In this document: piece by piece, positions 25,081 to 38,294 of the stretch
Layout: each line of letters starts with the position of its first letter
How positions within the stretch are numbered: the first letter of the stretch is position 1
Source of the DNA: Niebla homalea
Taxonomy: Eukaryota; Ascomycota; Lecanoromycetes; Lecanorales; Ramalinaceae
Length of the DNA: 64,000 nucleotides
Reading direction: 5' to 3'
NCBI GenBank assembly: GCA_019925105.1
Contig: JAHGAU010000021.1
Span: 496,001 to 560,000, forward strand
Translations under genes and position numbers: made by a program
Notes under the pieces: generated by a model
The model's input: the letters and a program-made list of their open reading frames with translations, nothing else
The model's database searches: none
Told to the model about the DNA's origin: nothing

Positions 25081-28000
25081 TAAAAAAATTAATTAAGAAA
25101 TTAATAAGAAAATTAAAATTATACCGATAACGGGGGCATATTTAAAAGCTTTTAACCAGAATTAATTTAAACGGTAAATTATATAATTATACGGATACCA
25201 TATATGTAACTTAAAAAGGTAATATTATATTAAATTTAATATAATTAAAAACCGGATATATCTTATATACGGACTTTAAAGTTAATTATATATATAAGAA
25301 TAATAAAATATCGCGTTAAGCTTAATAATAGATTAAAACCATATATCTTAATAAATAAAAAAATTAATAAATATTTTAAGGTAATTAATTTACGGGTAAA
25401 ACGGTTTAATCTTATAATAAAGAATATATACGATATATATATTAAAGAAAAACGGATAATATTATTAAATAATTTAGATAATAATAAACTTATTAACCGG
25501 ATTTAAGAATTTAAAAAAATAAAAAGGTTTTAATAAGACTTTAATTTAAAAGAAAAGTTTAAGAATTATAATTTAATTAAAACGGATATTATAAGTATAA
25601 GCTTTACCGTTATTAAGTGATTTATACGTTTAATTATAATTTTTACTTAATAAACGGCTTTACCGGATCTTTTAAGCTTAATAACCGAAAACCTAAAAAT
25701 TAATTATAATTAAAGATAAAAATAATAAATTCAAAATTTGATTGATTGATTGATTGATTTATACTACGGATCTAGCTAGGCTAATTCCGACGTTCTTTAA
25801 TACTCGGTTATTTAGCCTTATTAATAACTATAAAAACCCGATATTTATTATATTAAAAATAAAAACCGGTATTTACCCAGCCTTTATTTTCGTTTTAAGG
25901 GCTAAAAGTATTTATAGCCGTTTAAAGAGTAAGAATCTATTTATATACTTTTTTTAAGAAAACCTATAATATTACGATTAAATCCACTTAAAGGTTATTT
26001 TTAAATTTATTACTTTTCCGTTATTTTACGGGTTTATTTAATATTAAAATTTCGAAATTCCGATTATATTATTAAATATTTTTACCGATATGTAAATTAT
26101 TATTATTTTATTTATATAACTTTATTAACCGATATAATATCGCTTTTTATATTGTTCCGGTATTTATAGCCCTTTTAACCCCTTATTAAGTATAGTTTTC
26201 CCGCCGTTACTTTTTACCCCCGGATTGGTAGCGAAATTTCTTAATTAAGTTTTTAATTATTTTATCTATTTCTTTAATTAAGTTAAATTATAATAATAAG
26301 CCCATAATTATTATAAATTTAACGGCCGTTTTAATATTTTTTTTATTAATAAGTATTTAACGATAATTATTAATCTTTACTTTTTTAATTAACCCCGGTT
26401 TAAGTTCCTTAAATAGTAAATAAAAAATTAATATATATACGGCGTCCTACTTCCGTTATTTATACTTGTAATTAACGTTAATCCGGTTACCGGTATATAT
26501 AATAAAAAGGAAGTAAGTTAAGCCGTTTTTATTTATCCGGAGTTAAATTATTAATACGTTATTACTTTTCTTTATAATCTTATAATACCGGAGATACTTA
26601 TTAATAACCTCGTCGTTATTTAAAGCCGGGTATTATTACTTTTAAAAGATTAATTTTTTATATTTATATTAACGCTTTATTTATTTCCTTTTAATCTATA
26701 AAGTAATTACCGTTAACTTTATTTTTATAATTTTTTTTTCTTTTACCGCTTTTACTTTAAGTAAAAGGCCGTATACTCTTATATTAACTTCTTAAACGTA
26801 AGTTAAGTCGACCTTTTCTTAGTTTACTTTAGTTTAACTTCCGTAAAAAAGGTAAATACCGTTTTTCTACGTTTTTTTATCTGTGGCCTTTTATAGTTTT
26901 AATAAATACGTTCGTTTTTTATTAACGTAACTAGGTTTATACCCTTTTTAAGTTTCGTTTAAGCGATTATTTAATTAAGGGTTAACTTTATTAATAATAT
27001 AAAGACCTTAAATTCCAATATTAAGACGGGAGTCATTTTATATATTTTACTTATTATTTTTAAGTATCGGTTTTAAACCTTTTATAATTACCGGACGGGC
27101 TCTTTCTTATATTTAAGCGTATCCTTAAATACGTATTAAATAATTACCGCGTATATTATTATAGGCTTTATAACTACTTAATAAACGGTTTTAATTTTCT
27201 ATAAGGTAGCTCCTTGCGTTAACGTTATAAAATAAATAAAACCTTTTTCTTATAAAATTATCTTTTTTTGGACTTTTTTTATATAGTTTTTTTAATCTAG
27301 TTTCTTATTAATTTATAAACCGAATACTTTAATATTAACCTCCGGTTTTATTATTATATTACTTAAGTTTACTATAACTATTATATTATATAACTTTAAA
27401 CTCCTTATTATATAAATAAGCTTATACTTATATAAGGTAAATTAAGTTTTATATATCTTTATTTATCGTAAATAAACTTTATAAGTTTATTTTAACTTTA
27501 AATAATTTATATAAGTAAACGTATTATAAGTTAAAAAATAAATATCGTTAATAAAACTTTTTATTTAAACTTTTTATTTTAACTTTATTAAGTTTTTAAT
27601 AAATAAATTATTAAAGAATAAAAATAAAACCGGGGAGATAAGTAACCCTTAAGGAATCCTTATTATCGCGGGCTTTGTTGTATTTATCTTTTATCTTAAA
27701 TTAATTAATATTATTTAATTATTTAAGAAACTTTTTATTTAATTTATAAGGAAAAATAAAACCTTTTTTTTTTTTTTTTTATAAATTATATAATAACCTT
27801 TAATAATTTACTTTATTAAACGCTTTTATAATATTTAAAGAAAAAAACTTATAACGTATTTTTTCTTATAGCTTTATATTATATATACGTTATTGATTAA
27901 GCCTTTAAGAACCGTTTCCGTTAATTATCCTCTTTTTACCTTTATTTATTAATTAAAGAATAATTTATATTCTTTTATATAATTACTTAAAATCTTTACG

Positions 28001-29944
28001 ATTACCGTTTTTAAAGCCTTTTTTAATATATAAAGGAATACTATAAATCTATATAACTTTACCTCTGAGTAATTTAATTTAGCCGGTTTCTTAAGGATAA
28101 TTATTTTAACCTTCTTAAATTTACGGGGGTAATAACTTATATTAAGGTAAGCTTAAAATAAATAAGTAAAAACCTTTTTAAATAACGATATTATTATAAA
28201 TAAGAACCTATTTAATATACCGTTAAGTTTAAGGGTTTTATTTTTTTTTGGTTTATTAATTACTTTAATTATTATTTCCTAAGTTATTATTTTATTTATT
28301 ATTATTAATTTAAAATATATAATATTATCGATATTTATTAAGTTAACTTTTAATAATAAGGGAAAGAACGCCCTTTTAAGGGCCTTAATCTTACCGTTAA
28401 AAGTATCCGTTATTATATTATTTAATCTTTTTAAAAATAAAAACTTAAGGATAAATTTAAGTTTTTTACTTTATTCTTTATTATATTTTATTAACTTTTA
28501 AATATTATAAAAGGAAACCACCGAGTTATATATTATAGCCCGGAAGTATATTTATTTAATTTTCCGGATAATTTTTTTTTTCTTTTTAAGCTTCCTTTAA
28601 CCGTTATAATGTTTTCCGGTTTTTATATTTAATAATTTACTTTATAAGCGCTTTTATTTTTATAATTATTTTTATATATTCTTTATTTTAATAAATTTTA
28701 ACTTTCTTAAACGGCTTTATTATTGGGATTACCACGTTAATTACTTTATTTAAAGTTTTTATTACCCATATTATAAAACGGTTAATCTATTTTTTATTAT
28801 TAAGCTAAAAGAATTTTATTAATTAAAATATTACTTTTATCGTTTTTATAAATACTTTAACTTTTTTAACCGTTTTTTACGTTTATTTAAACGGTAAAAA
28901 TAAAGTCGTATTAACGGATCAATTTAAGGTTATTTATATTAAAACGTAATCTAAACTATATTTTAAGTCCTTTTAAGGTCTATATATTATAATTAAGTTA
29001 ATAATATTTTTTAAGCTGAATATTAAATTAATTATAATTTTAAGTTTATAGCTTTTTTATATAATAACCTTTTTTAACGTTAATAATATAAAATTAAATT
29101 ATATAATAATTATTAATAGCTTTTTAAATTCAATATAGTTAATTATATAATTTTCTTTATTTTATTAAGCGTAATAAAAATTAAAGTCCTTTATTAAAAA
29201 ATACTTATTAAATATAATTATAATATTTTTAAGTAATAGGATCGTAAAAAGTCTTTTTTTATTAATCGGTAACGGATTATACGTATTATAAATATTTAAA
29301 TTATTTTTAATAGTTTTTTCTTATATAATCCGGAGTATATATAGGTTCTTTCCGTAATAAATAATATCTTAATTATCTATATTTAATTTTTTATTAATAA
29401 AGAAATATATCCGTGTCGTTTTATTATTTTTAAAGGTTAAATAAAAATTATCTCCCGGGTTAATTAAAGAGTAAATATACGGATTATATAACAGCTTTTA
29501 TATCGCTATAATATTAATATCCTTTACTTCCTTAAATTTAAATATTAATATTATAACTTTAATTACTTCCTTACATACGTTATATTATATTATCCTTAAA
29601 AGCGTAAATATATTAAATATTAACGTCCGTTAAGCTTTTTTTATTAACTTTTATTTATATAAATGGTTTCTTTTTAAAATTAAGTATTATTTATCTTAAT
29701 TTTCTTATTATAATAATAATCCTGGTTAAGCGGCCGGCCTTAAAAGTTAATATTACTATAAGCTTCCTTTTCTTTATATTATTAATTATTACGTTTTACC
29801 CTTTTCCATTTAATAAGCTCCGTTTATATCTTAAAATCATTTTTAATTATTTTACCGGTTTAAATTTATATAAATTATAATATTAAATTTTAATTATTAT
29901 TTTAATCTTTTTACATTAAGTTTCTTTTACTCTTATTATATATT

Positions 29945-30107
29945 TATCAGGTACTGAGAGTACTGAGGTAAAAACGTGGGAGTAATATGTATAATGAGTG
30001 TTTACCTAGCTATGAAGGTGCGCAATATAAGTGTACGCGCCAAGCTACTATACCCTTTTAATGTTAGTGCCCGATAAGCTCTTGGTATACGTATATTATA
30101 TATAATA
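29945..30107 (+). repeat. TRIM-like element, left LTR
   Basis: 163 bp, matching 31169-31331 base for base apart from RIP-type transitions. Confidence 0.8.
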
Positions 30108-31168
30108 AATGCACCATAAAAGGAAAGACCGTAACGCCCTTATTACGACGGTAAGGTTAAAGTCTTTATTAATAAAAGCGGCTTAAGGTTAAGGAATAAG
30201 TATATCTAACGTTAAGTATACTAAGGAAGTAAAAGGAAATTATAGTTATTAAGTATTAAGGCTAATTATTAAAGGAAAATTAAAAAATCGAAAACCCGTA
30301 AGCCGGGTATTTATCGTAATTTACCCGGGATATAGTCGTGGATTTAAGGGTTATAATTGAGCTGAATTGCTTAAACCCGTGATATCTATGGTTTTACCGA
30401 GTCGGGTCTTATTTAAGCCGTAGGGAATAAGTGATCCTTATAAGTATAATAAGGCTTTAACTATTATTTAATTAATTTATATATACCTTTCTTAAAGGAA
30501 TATTTATTTATATTCCCTACTTCTGAGCCTCTTATTCAATCCTTATTATAAGCTTATAGATTTCTTTATTATTTTCTTTAATAATATTTCGAAGCTTATT
30601 TATAATAATTATAAATAATTTAATTAAAAGCTTTTACTTATATTTAACTAATAATTCTTTTTTATACGATAACTTTTACGATAAAGGTAATAAAGCAAAT
30701 TTACGGTAAAGGTCTTTAAGTATTATAATGGGAAGGACCCGTGGTAGTAATACTTTAACTATAGGTATTAATTTGGTAAGAGATTTAAGAAATGTAAATC
30801 TTATATAAAGGTCGTAGATAATAAGGTAAGATTTAAATGAGAAGTAATTAGCTGGTAAGCTTATTAATAAAGGTATTAATAATGAAGTTCTGGATTTTAT
30901 AAATAAAGTTTAAGGTATTAAAGTAAATTTATTTAATTTAAGAGTTAATAAGTATAATAATATTAAGGATAATATAATCGAGTTAATTAAAGCTATTAAT
31001 ATAGTTTTAATAAATAAAGGTATAACGGTAAGATATTTAATTAAAGACTCCGTTTAATATAAAGATTAAATAAATAAATTATAATATAATTACCGTTAAT
31101 AATAGGGTATTAAAGGTTATATAATATCTGTATTAAAGGCTTAGATAACTAAAGTTATTACTATTATT

Positions 31169-31331
31169 TATTAGGTACTAAGAGTATTAAGGTAAAAATA
31201 TAGGAGTAATATATATAATAAGTATCTACCTAGCTATAAAGGTACGCAATATAAGTATGCGCGCCAAGCTACTATACCCTTTTGGTGCTAGTGCCCGACA
31301 AGCTCTTGGTATGCGCACATTGCACATAATA
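31169..31331 (+). repeat. TRIM-like element, right LTR
   Basis: 163 bp; it retains a cluster of G/C bases (31255-31325) that the left LTR has partly lost. Confidence 0.8.
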
Positions 31332-33499
31332 ATATTATAAGTTTTACGTTAAGTAATTATTATTACTATATATTACGTATTTTAATATATTCTTTATTAA
31401 ACCTTTTATTATTAAATTAATATATTTATATATATTATATTTTTCGGTATATATTATATACTTTATATTATTAAAATACTTTATAATAATATATTTATAC
31501 CCTTAATATTTAAAGTATTAATAAATATCCGCCGCCCGGTTTTAAGGTTTTATTAATTTAAAAAATTTACTTTTTATTACCCCTTTATTAAGGATATCGT
31601 TATATATCCTTATTAACGTTATACTTAAGATAACCGTAAAATATCTTTTTATATAATTAAAACCGTTTAATTTCTTTATTATAAGGAAAAAATTATAATT
31701 AATAATTTCTAGCTTAAAATAAAAGACCGTATTTTTTTTTTTTTTACTTTAAGGTAATTTCCTTTTCCTCCCCGTAAATTTTATTAAATATATCCCGTTT
31801 ATTATAATAATAAAGGATTACCTTAATACCTTTACCGTTTTATACCTCTTTTTACTGGTTTATCCTTTTAATTTCTTTAGCCCCTTTTTCGCCTTTAATA
31901 AGGTTATATTAAAAAGGATATTTCCGCTTTATAATTTACGTATTATAATAATCTGTTTTATTAACGGCTTTCCCGTTACTTTAAACGTTTTTATTAATTA
32001 TAACGGGTTTATTTTTACTATTATATTTTTCTCTTCCTTATTTAATAATTATATAATTATTATCCTCGTTTTTTTTAATACCGCTATTTTCTTCCCCGTT
32101 TTTATTTTTTTTACCGTTAATATTAATACCGCCTTTATAGCTTTTATTATTTAACTTATTCCCGTTCCTTTCTTTAAAGTTTCTTCCGTCGCTCCTTTAC
32201 TTTATATATATCCTCTTTATCTTTTTTTATTTCCGTCCGCCGGCGCTTTTACTATTGTCCTTTAAGTTTTACGTAGTTTTTCCAATTCTTTTAAACCTCT
32301 TTCCGTATTTATATAAAAGTCTTTTATTCCTTATAGCCCGATTTATAGTATCGGTTAAGTCTTTAATATAATATTTTTTTATATAATTATAAAGAGGCCT
32401 TTTAATGTTTTTACTGCCTTTTCCCTTATTATTTTTCCCTTACGTATTTAATAATTATTTCTTTTTATAATTTATTCTTATTTACTTAATATTTCTTTAT
32501 TTTCCTTTAACTCTTTCTTAATTTATATATATTTAATAAGGCCTTTTATACCTCTGTTTACCCTTTATTTATTTTTACGTACTATTTTTATCCTTTTTAC
32601 CCTTTATTTATTACCCTTAATAATAATATTTTTACGCGTTATACATATCCCTTTACGCGTATTTTATTAATTATAAATTTCCTATTCGATTTAAGGCCTT
32701 TTTATCTCGTATTTATTGCGTTATTTATATAACTTACCGCTTGTATTGTTCTTATTAATTTAAACCGCTTGCCCTTTTTCCCCCTTTATTTTCACCATTA
32801 CTCCGTTTCCGCTTATCGCATTTAAGGTACTATCCTTATTATTACTTAAGCTATATACGCGTACCTTGTTTCTGACCTCTGGGGTCCCGTTGTTCGTCGC
32901 CATCCTTTTAAAAATAATATAATCGTAAATTAAAAATTTAATTAAAAATAATTTTAACTTAATATTTCTTAATAAATTACGTAATATATTATTAAATTTA
33001 TTCTTTTTCTTAGCTTTATTAATTTAGGATAAAAATAAATTATTATATTTTTTAATTTTAATATCCTTTAAAATAATCTTAAAATTTATTAAGCTTAAAA
33101 CTTATAAAGAAGCTATAATAAATAAATATACTTAAATAAATTAAAAATTAACAGAAAATAATAAATATAGTTTTTTTTAAAAAAAACGATATTTAAATTT
33201 TAATTATACGGAATTAAATTTCCGTTAACGTAACGATATTATAAGGTTAGTAAATTTATATCCTTAAACGTAAAATTAATAATAATATAATTTCTTATAA
33301 AGCTTAATAAGTAATATATAATTTACAATAATAAAAAAATATTAATTATAATAAAACGTTTATTTCGGTAATAAAACCTATAAGTTATAAAGTTCTTTTT
33401 ATTTTTATAATAATTAATAACTAAGATTTAAAGTAGAAAAACGTTAAAATAACGTTTTTTTACGGTTTTATTAAAGAAAAAGTATATATAGAATAATTA

Positions 33500-34720
33500 A
33501 AAGGGATAAAAAAAGACCAATAAAAACGGTAAGAAACTCTATTATAAACTTAAAAAAGGCCTATATAGATTAAAGTAATTATTACGGTTATAATATAACC
33601 GGTTTTAGGAATTCATGGCTATATAGGGCTTTAAATTTATTTATACGGATTATTACGTATTCCTTTACCTTAAAACCGGTATAATCGTAACTATCTATAT
33701 AAATAACGTTTTAGTAACGGGCCCGTTTAAATAAAAAATTCGGGACTTAAAGGTTATACTTAATAAGGAATTTTATATATTTGATTTAAGTTTAGTAAAC
33801 TATTATTTAAAATATTATTATTATTTAAAATTAATAAAACCAAATAATTTATCTTAATTAAAAAGTTTATATTAAAAGGGTAATATAAAATTATAATTAA
33901 TAGGAAGTTTACTTAACGTATATACCTATATAAATCGATTTTAGGCCAGAACCGTTATTTAAGGGCTATTAAGTAAAGCCGGAATTTAAATAATAATATT
34001 AATCGGCTATAAATTTATTATTATATATATTATACTTAATATATAACCGGATATAACTTATATAATAATAATTATTAACCGGTATTCCGTAAATCCGTTT
34101 TATTAATATTAATTATATATAAGGTAAATTATACGTTATTTACGGATTACTATATACTTTTAATTAATATATAAGGGTAAGCTTAAGGTTCTTAATAAAT
34201 ATATTGACTCCGATTTTACGGTTAACTTTATTTATAAGTCGATTTTAAGTTACTTTTTTAACGTAAAGAATATATTAATTTATTAATCTTTAAAAAGGTA
34301 ACCAATTATAACGTTATTTACTTATAAAGCCGAATATATAAGATAAATATAAGTTATTAAGGAAGTTATTTAATTAAAGGATTTATTAAAATAAATATAA
34401 CCCGATAAATTTAGATATATATTTATTTATACGATTTATAATAATAATTAAAAGGTTATTATACTGGTTAAAAACCCGGTATATTACGTAAGGATAAAGT
34501 ATATAGGGATCCAATTATATTAATTACGGGAATAACTTAAGGTTAATACCGTTAATCTTAAGTATATTTATATTATAAAGCAGGTTATTAATGGGTTAAT
34601 AAAGGCCTTATTTATTAAAGCCTTTATATAGTTTAAACGGGCTTTAAGCCTTAAAAAGTTATTATATTAATAATTTAAGGATTATATATTTATCGATAAC
34701 GGACTTAATAATAAACCAAA
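33500..34720 (+). pseudogene. Copia reverse transcriptase and RNase H relic (family A)
   Basis: Near 33685-33720 the frame reads Thr-Ile-Tyr-Ile-Asn-Asn-Val-Leu-Val-Thr-Gly, the YVDD active site of Copia RT with both Asp as Asn. Further on, 'LLYIILNI.PDITYIIIINNRYSVNPF' (34020-34110) is the conserved block before RNase H. 'SDFTVNFIYKS' and 'TYKAEYI' (34205-34340) correspond to the RNase H active-site region. The C-terminal block near 34570-34640 corresponds to 'VADGLTKAL'. Together these identify Ty1/Copia. The 5' part of this polyprotein is on the other side of the nested LINE. Confidence 0.7.
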
Positions 34721-34901
34721 TAATAAATAATAATTATATAAAAAAGCTTATCGGATTTAGGATTTAAGGGAGTTAATTACTTAATAATTAAGGGAGTTAC
34801 GTAATAAATACGGTAATTAAACTTTTATATAAAAGGATATAACGTTAAAATTATAAAGGAGTTATTTATTAAGTAAGATTTATAGGCTATATATAAAGTT
34901 T

Positions 34902-34910
34902 AAAGGGGAG
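34902..34910 (+). promoter_or_regulatory. Polypurine tract of Copia-A copy 2
   Basis: AAAGGGGAG lies directly against the start of the 3' LTR, where the primer for plus-strand DNA synthesis is expected. It is unusually G-rich for this region and has not been altered by RIP. Confidence 0.6.
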
Positions 34911-35072
34911 TATTAAATATATAGGATTATTACTTAAAAGATTACGTAACGCGGATTAAATTAAATAAAACGGAGGTATTAAACTTAAGTAAGATAGCGG
35001 CATATAACCTTATACATAGTTTTACTTTATATATAGTAATAATCAAGCAACTTACACCTCTTAACTTTAACA
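34911..35072 (+). repeat. Copia-A copy 2, 3' LTR
   Basis: 162 bp, the same length as both LTRs of copy 1. It ends TTTAACA before the AAAAA duplication. Confidence 0.8.
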
Positions 35073-35077
35073 AAAAA

Positions 35078-35823
35078 TTGATAACTTTACTTTTACTTTA
35101 TAATTAATCAATCCGTTAATTTAATATATAAAAGTTGTAGAATAATAAAGTTATAACTATATTAAATAATAATCATTGAATAACGGATAGCTTTAAGATT
35201 TATATTAAATTTAAAATCGGAAACGTTTATTTTAAGTTATTATTAAAAATTATATAATTTTTGAAAAATCATTTAATACTAAAAAGAATTTAAAAAATAA
35301 TATAAAATACAAAGTGATGTATAAAGTATTTTAAGTTCTTTATAATTTGATAATACGTTAGTTATATAATGTTTATAAATAAAATAAAAAAGATTATTAA
35401 AATATAACGTATAATTATAAATAAATTTATAAAATTAAATTCATAATAACGTTTTCTTACGCTTTTAAAATCTTATATAAGAATATACGTTAAGTTTTAA
35501 TACTATTATAATAATAAACTTTAAGCTTAAACTATATCAATTTAAAAGAATTACTTATTTAAGTAAGAATAAAGAAGTAAAAATATTATACATATTAATA
35601 TTACGTATTCATATGATATATTTAAAAAGGGTGAATAAATAAAAACTATTAAATTATTAACTTATAATAAAATATCTTGGATATTATTGATTTAAATATA
35701 ACTTATAATAGAAAATATTTTCTTAATATAATAAGGGTATACGCAGAAAATTTTTCGAATTATTATAATTTAACAATAATATTAATAAATATATAGAAAA
35801 CAATTAATATTAAACGTTTATAT
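35078..35823. other. AT-rich unclassified DNA
   Basis: RIP-degraded sequence with no readable domain or repeat terminus. It held the target site of the truncated LINE at 35839. Confidence 0.5.
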
Positions 35824-35838
35824 ATATTAAAGAATATA

Positions 35839-37979
35839 CACGGTATGGGGCCATGGGAAGAAGCACGTCGCGAGTCTTCTTTCCCTAGATGTTGTAGGGG
35901 CGTTCGACAAGGTAAACTACCAAAGGTTGCTATATAATTTACGGAAAAAAGGGGTTTTACCTTTCTTCGTAAATTGGATAGAAAGTTTCCTAAGTAATTA
36001 AGCGATGTCAATTAGCCTGGGATAAAAGATAAATACGATAAAGCCCGCGATAATAAAGATTCCTTAAGGATTACTTATTTTCTTAATCTTATTCTTATTC
36101 TTTAATAACCCGCTTATTAAAGACTTAATGAAGTTAAAACAGAAAATTTAAGTAAAAGGCTTTATTAATAATATTTACCTCTTAACTTATAGTATGTTTA
36201 TTTGTATAAATTATTTAAAGTTAAAATAAACTTATAAAGTCTATTTATAATAAATAAAAATATATAAAATTTAATTCGCCCCGTATAAATATAAATTTAT
36301 TTATATAATAAAAAGCTTAAAGCTATATAATATAATAATTATAATAGACTTAAGTAGTATAGCAATAAAATCGGAAGTTAATATTAAGGTACTTAATTTA
36401 TAAATCGATAAGAAATTAAATTAAAAAAATTACATAAAAAAGGTCTAAAAGAAAATAATTTTATAAAAGAGGGGCCTTATTTATTTTATAACGTTAACGT
36501 AAAGGGTTACCTTATAAAAGATTAAAACCATTTATTAAGTAGTTATAAAGCTTACGATAACGTACGTAGTAATTATTTAATATATATTTAAAGGTACGCT
36601 TAAATATAAGAAAAAGCCCGTCCGGTAATTATAGAAAGTTTAAAACCGATACTTAAAAGTAATAAGTAAAGTATATAAAATAACTTCCGTCCCAATATTA
36701 AAATCCGAGGTTTTTATATTATTAATAAAATTAACCTTAAATTAAATAATCGCTTAAATAAAATTTAAAAAAAATATAAACTTAATTACGTTAATAAGAA
36801 ACAAACGTATTTATTAAAATTATAAAAGGCCTTAAATAAAAAAGCGTAAAAAGGCGGTATTTACCCCCTTTACGGAAGTTAAATTAAAATAAATTAAAAA
36901 AGAAATTAACTTAATTTACGTTTAAGAAGTTAACATAAGAATATACGAACTTTTACTTAAAGTAAAAACGGCGGAAAAAAAGAAAGCTATAAGGGCGAAG
37001 TTAACGGTAATTACTTTATAAACTATAAAAAAATAGATAAAGTATTAACGTAAATATAAAGAATTAATCCTTTAAGGGCAACGGTATTTAACGTTAAATA
37101 ATAATAAGATTATTAATAAATATTTTTAACGTTACGGGATTATAAGGAAAGGCAATAACGTATTAATAATTTAATTCTGGATAAATAAAAACAATTTAAT
37201 TTATTTTCTTTTTATTATATACGCTGGTAACCGGATTAACGTTAATTATAAATATAAATAATAAAAGTAAAACGTTATATACGTATTAATCTTTTATTTA
37301 TTATTTAAGGAGCTTAAACCGGAATTAATTAAAAGGGTAAGGATTAACGATTATCGTTAAATATTTATTAATAAAAAGGGTATTAAAGCGGTTATTAAAT
37401 TTATAATAATTACAGGCTTATTATTATAGTTCGGCCTAATTAAGGAAATAAAAAAAATAATTAAAAACCTAATTAAAAAACCTTATTACCGATTTAAGGG
37501 TAAAAAGTAGCGGCGGGAAAATTATATTTAATAAAGGGTTAAAGGGGCTATAAATACCGGGGCGGTATAAAAGGCGATACTATATCGGTCGGTAAAATTA
37601 TATAAATAAGGTAATAATAATATACGTATCAGTAAGGATATTTAATAATATAATCGGAATTCTGAAATTTTAATATTAAATAAACCCGTAAAGTAACGGA
37701 AAAGTAATAAGTTTAAAAATAACTTTTAAGTGGATTTAATTGTAATATTATAGGTTTTCTTAAAAAAGGCATATAAATAAATTCTTACTTTTTAAACGGC
37801 TATAAATGCTTTTAACCCTTAAGACGTAAGTAGAAATTAAGTAAATACCGGTTTTTATTCCTGACGTTATAGATATCGGGTTTTTTACGGTTATTAATAA
37901 GGCTAAATAACCGAGTATTAGGGAACGCCGGAATTAGCTTAACTAAATCCGTAGTATAAATCAATCAATCAATCAATCA
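35839..37979 (+). mobile_element. 5'-truncated LINE (copy 4) with perfect 15-bp target-site duplication
   Basis: The element starts inside ORF2 and ends in the shared tail (TCAA repeated, about 37961-37979). The perfect duplication ATATTAAAGAATATA flanks it (35824-35838, 37980-37994). The first 170 bp are nearly free of RIP and give the clearest view of the family's reverse transcriptase: LDVVGAFDKVNYQRLLYNL, then 'FFVNWIESFLSN' (about 35879-36000). This is the RT block with the first catalytic Asp. From about 36020 onward RIP damage rises steeply. Truncation at the 5' end is normal for target-primed reverse transcription. Confidence 0.85.
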
Positions 37980-37994
37980 ATATTAAAGAATATA

Positions 37995-38290
37995 TATATA
38001 ATAATTATGTTAAAAATATTATTTATAAGGTTTAAGTATTCTTAAGAACGTTTATAACTTACTATTATACTTATAAGTTTCCCGGATTCTTATAAATAAT
38101 AAAACGTTATATAAAAACAGATATAAGATTTTTTTACTCGTTCTACTTACGTACGCTCGGAGCACTCGGACTCGGGTTCATAAACTTGGGGATGCTTAAG
38201 ACTTTTATAATTATTTTTCTATTAATTATTATAATTATATTCTTTAATAAAAAGAATGTTTATTTAATCAAAATCCGGTATGTTAATATC
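37995..38290. other. AT-rich unclassified DNA
   Basis: Mostly degraded sequence. A less mutated patch at 38140-38190 has three CTCGG units (GCTCGGAGCACTCGGACTCGG). The 65-codon frame starting at 38186 runs into low-complexity DNA and is not credible as a gene. Confidence 0.4.
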
Positions 38291-38294
38291 TGCC

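Larger units (their letters stand above)
29945..31331 (+). mobile_element. Miniature LTR retrotransposon (TRIM-like), nested in LINE copy 3
   Basis: Two LTRs of exactly 163 bp (29945-30107, 31169-31331) bound a 1061-bp interior. The 5-bp duplication ATATT flanks the element (29940-29944, 31332-31336). Aligning the two LINE halves with LINE copy 1 (about 3240-3300) shows the insertion site was continuous before. The ends read TAT...ATA, the RIP product of TGT...ACA, which the less mutated LTR at 9772-9943 supports at the TGT end. The interior has no room for polymerase. An ATG at 30731 opens MGRTRGSNTLTIGINLVRDL, a possible Gag-like coiled-coil remnant. Mobilisation must have depended on another element's enzymes. 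Confidence 0.8.
25741..32909 (-). mobile_element. Full-length LINE (copy 3) nested in Copia-A copy 2
   Basis: The 3' tail appears on the plus strand as ATTGATTGATTG (from 25741), next to the shared LINE 3' end. The ORF1 ATG is at 32901-32903 on the minus strand. Subtracting the 1387-bp element nested at 29945-31331 and its 5-bp duplication gives about 5.78 kb, equal to the other full-length copies. A repeat starting AAAAATAATA flanks it (25718 and 32910 onward), a likely target-site duplication of about 15 bp with some decay. Coding content is as for LINE copy 1 and is equally degraded. Confidence 0.8.
21817..35072 (+). mobile_element. Complete Copia retrotransposon, family A copy 2, split by a nested LINE
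   Basis: The LTRs at 21817-21966 and 34911-35072 have the same orientation and match those of copy 1. AAAAA lies immediately outside both ends (21812-21816, 35073-35077). The interior is interrupted by a minus-strand LINE (about 25741-32909). Without it the element is about 6.07 kb, as in copy 1. Left of the LINE lie Gag and integrase; right of it lie reverse transcriptase and RNase H. A purine tract AAAGGGGAG (34902-34910) abuts the 3' LTR, the primer site for plus-strand synthesis. All frames are broken by RIP. Confidence 0.85.

Noticed and set aside
25754..25957. 67-codon plus-strand frame
   Set aside because: It runs antisense over the 3' end of LINE copy 3.
35763..36011. 82-codon minus-strand frame
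   Set aside because: It is the complement of the preserved reverse transcriptase segment of LINE copy 4.
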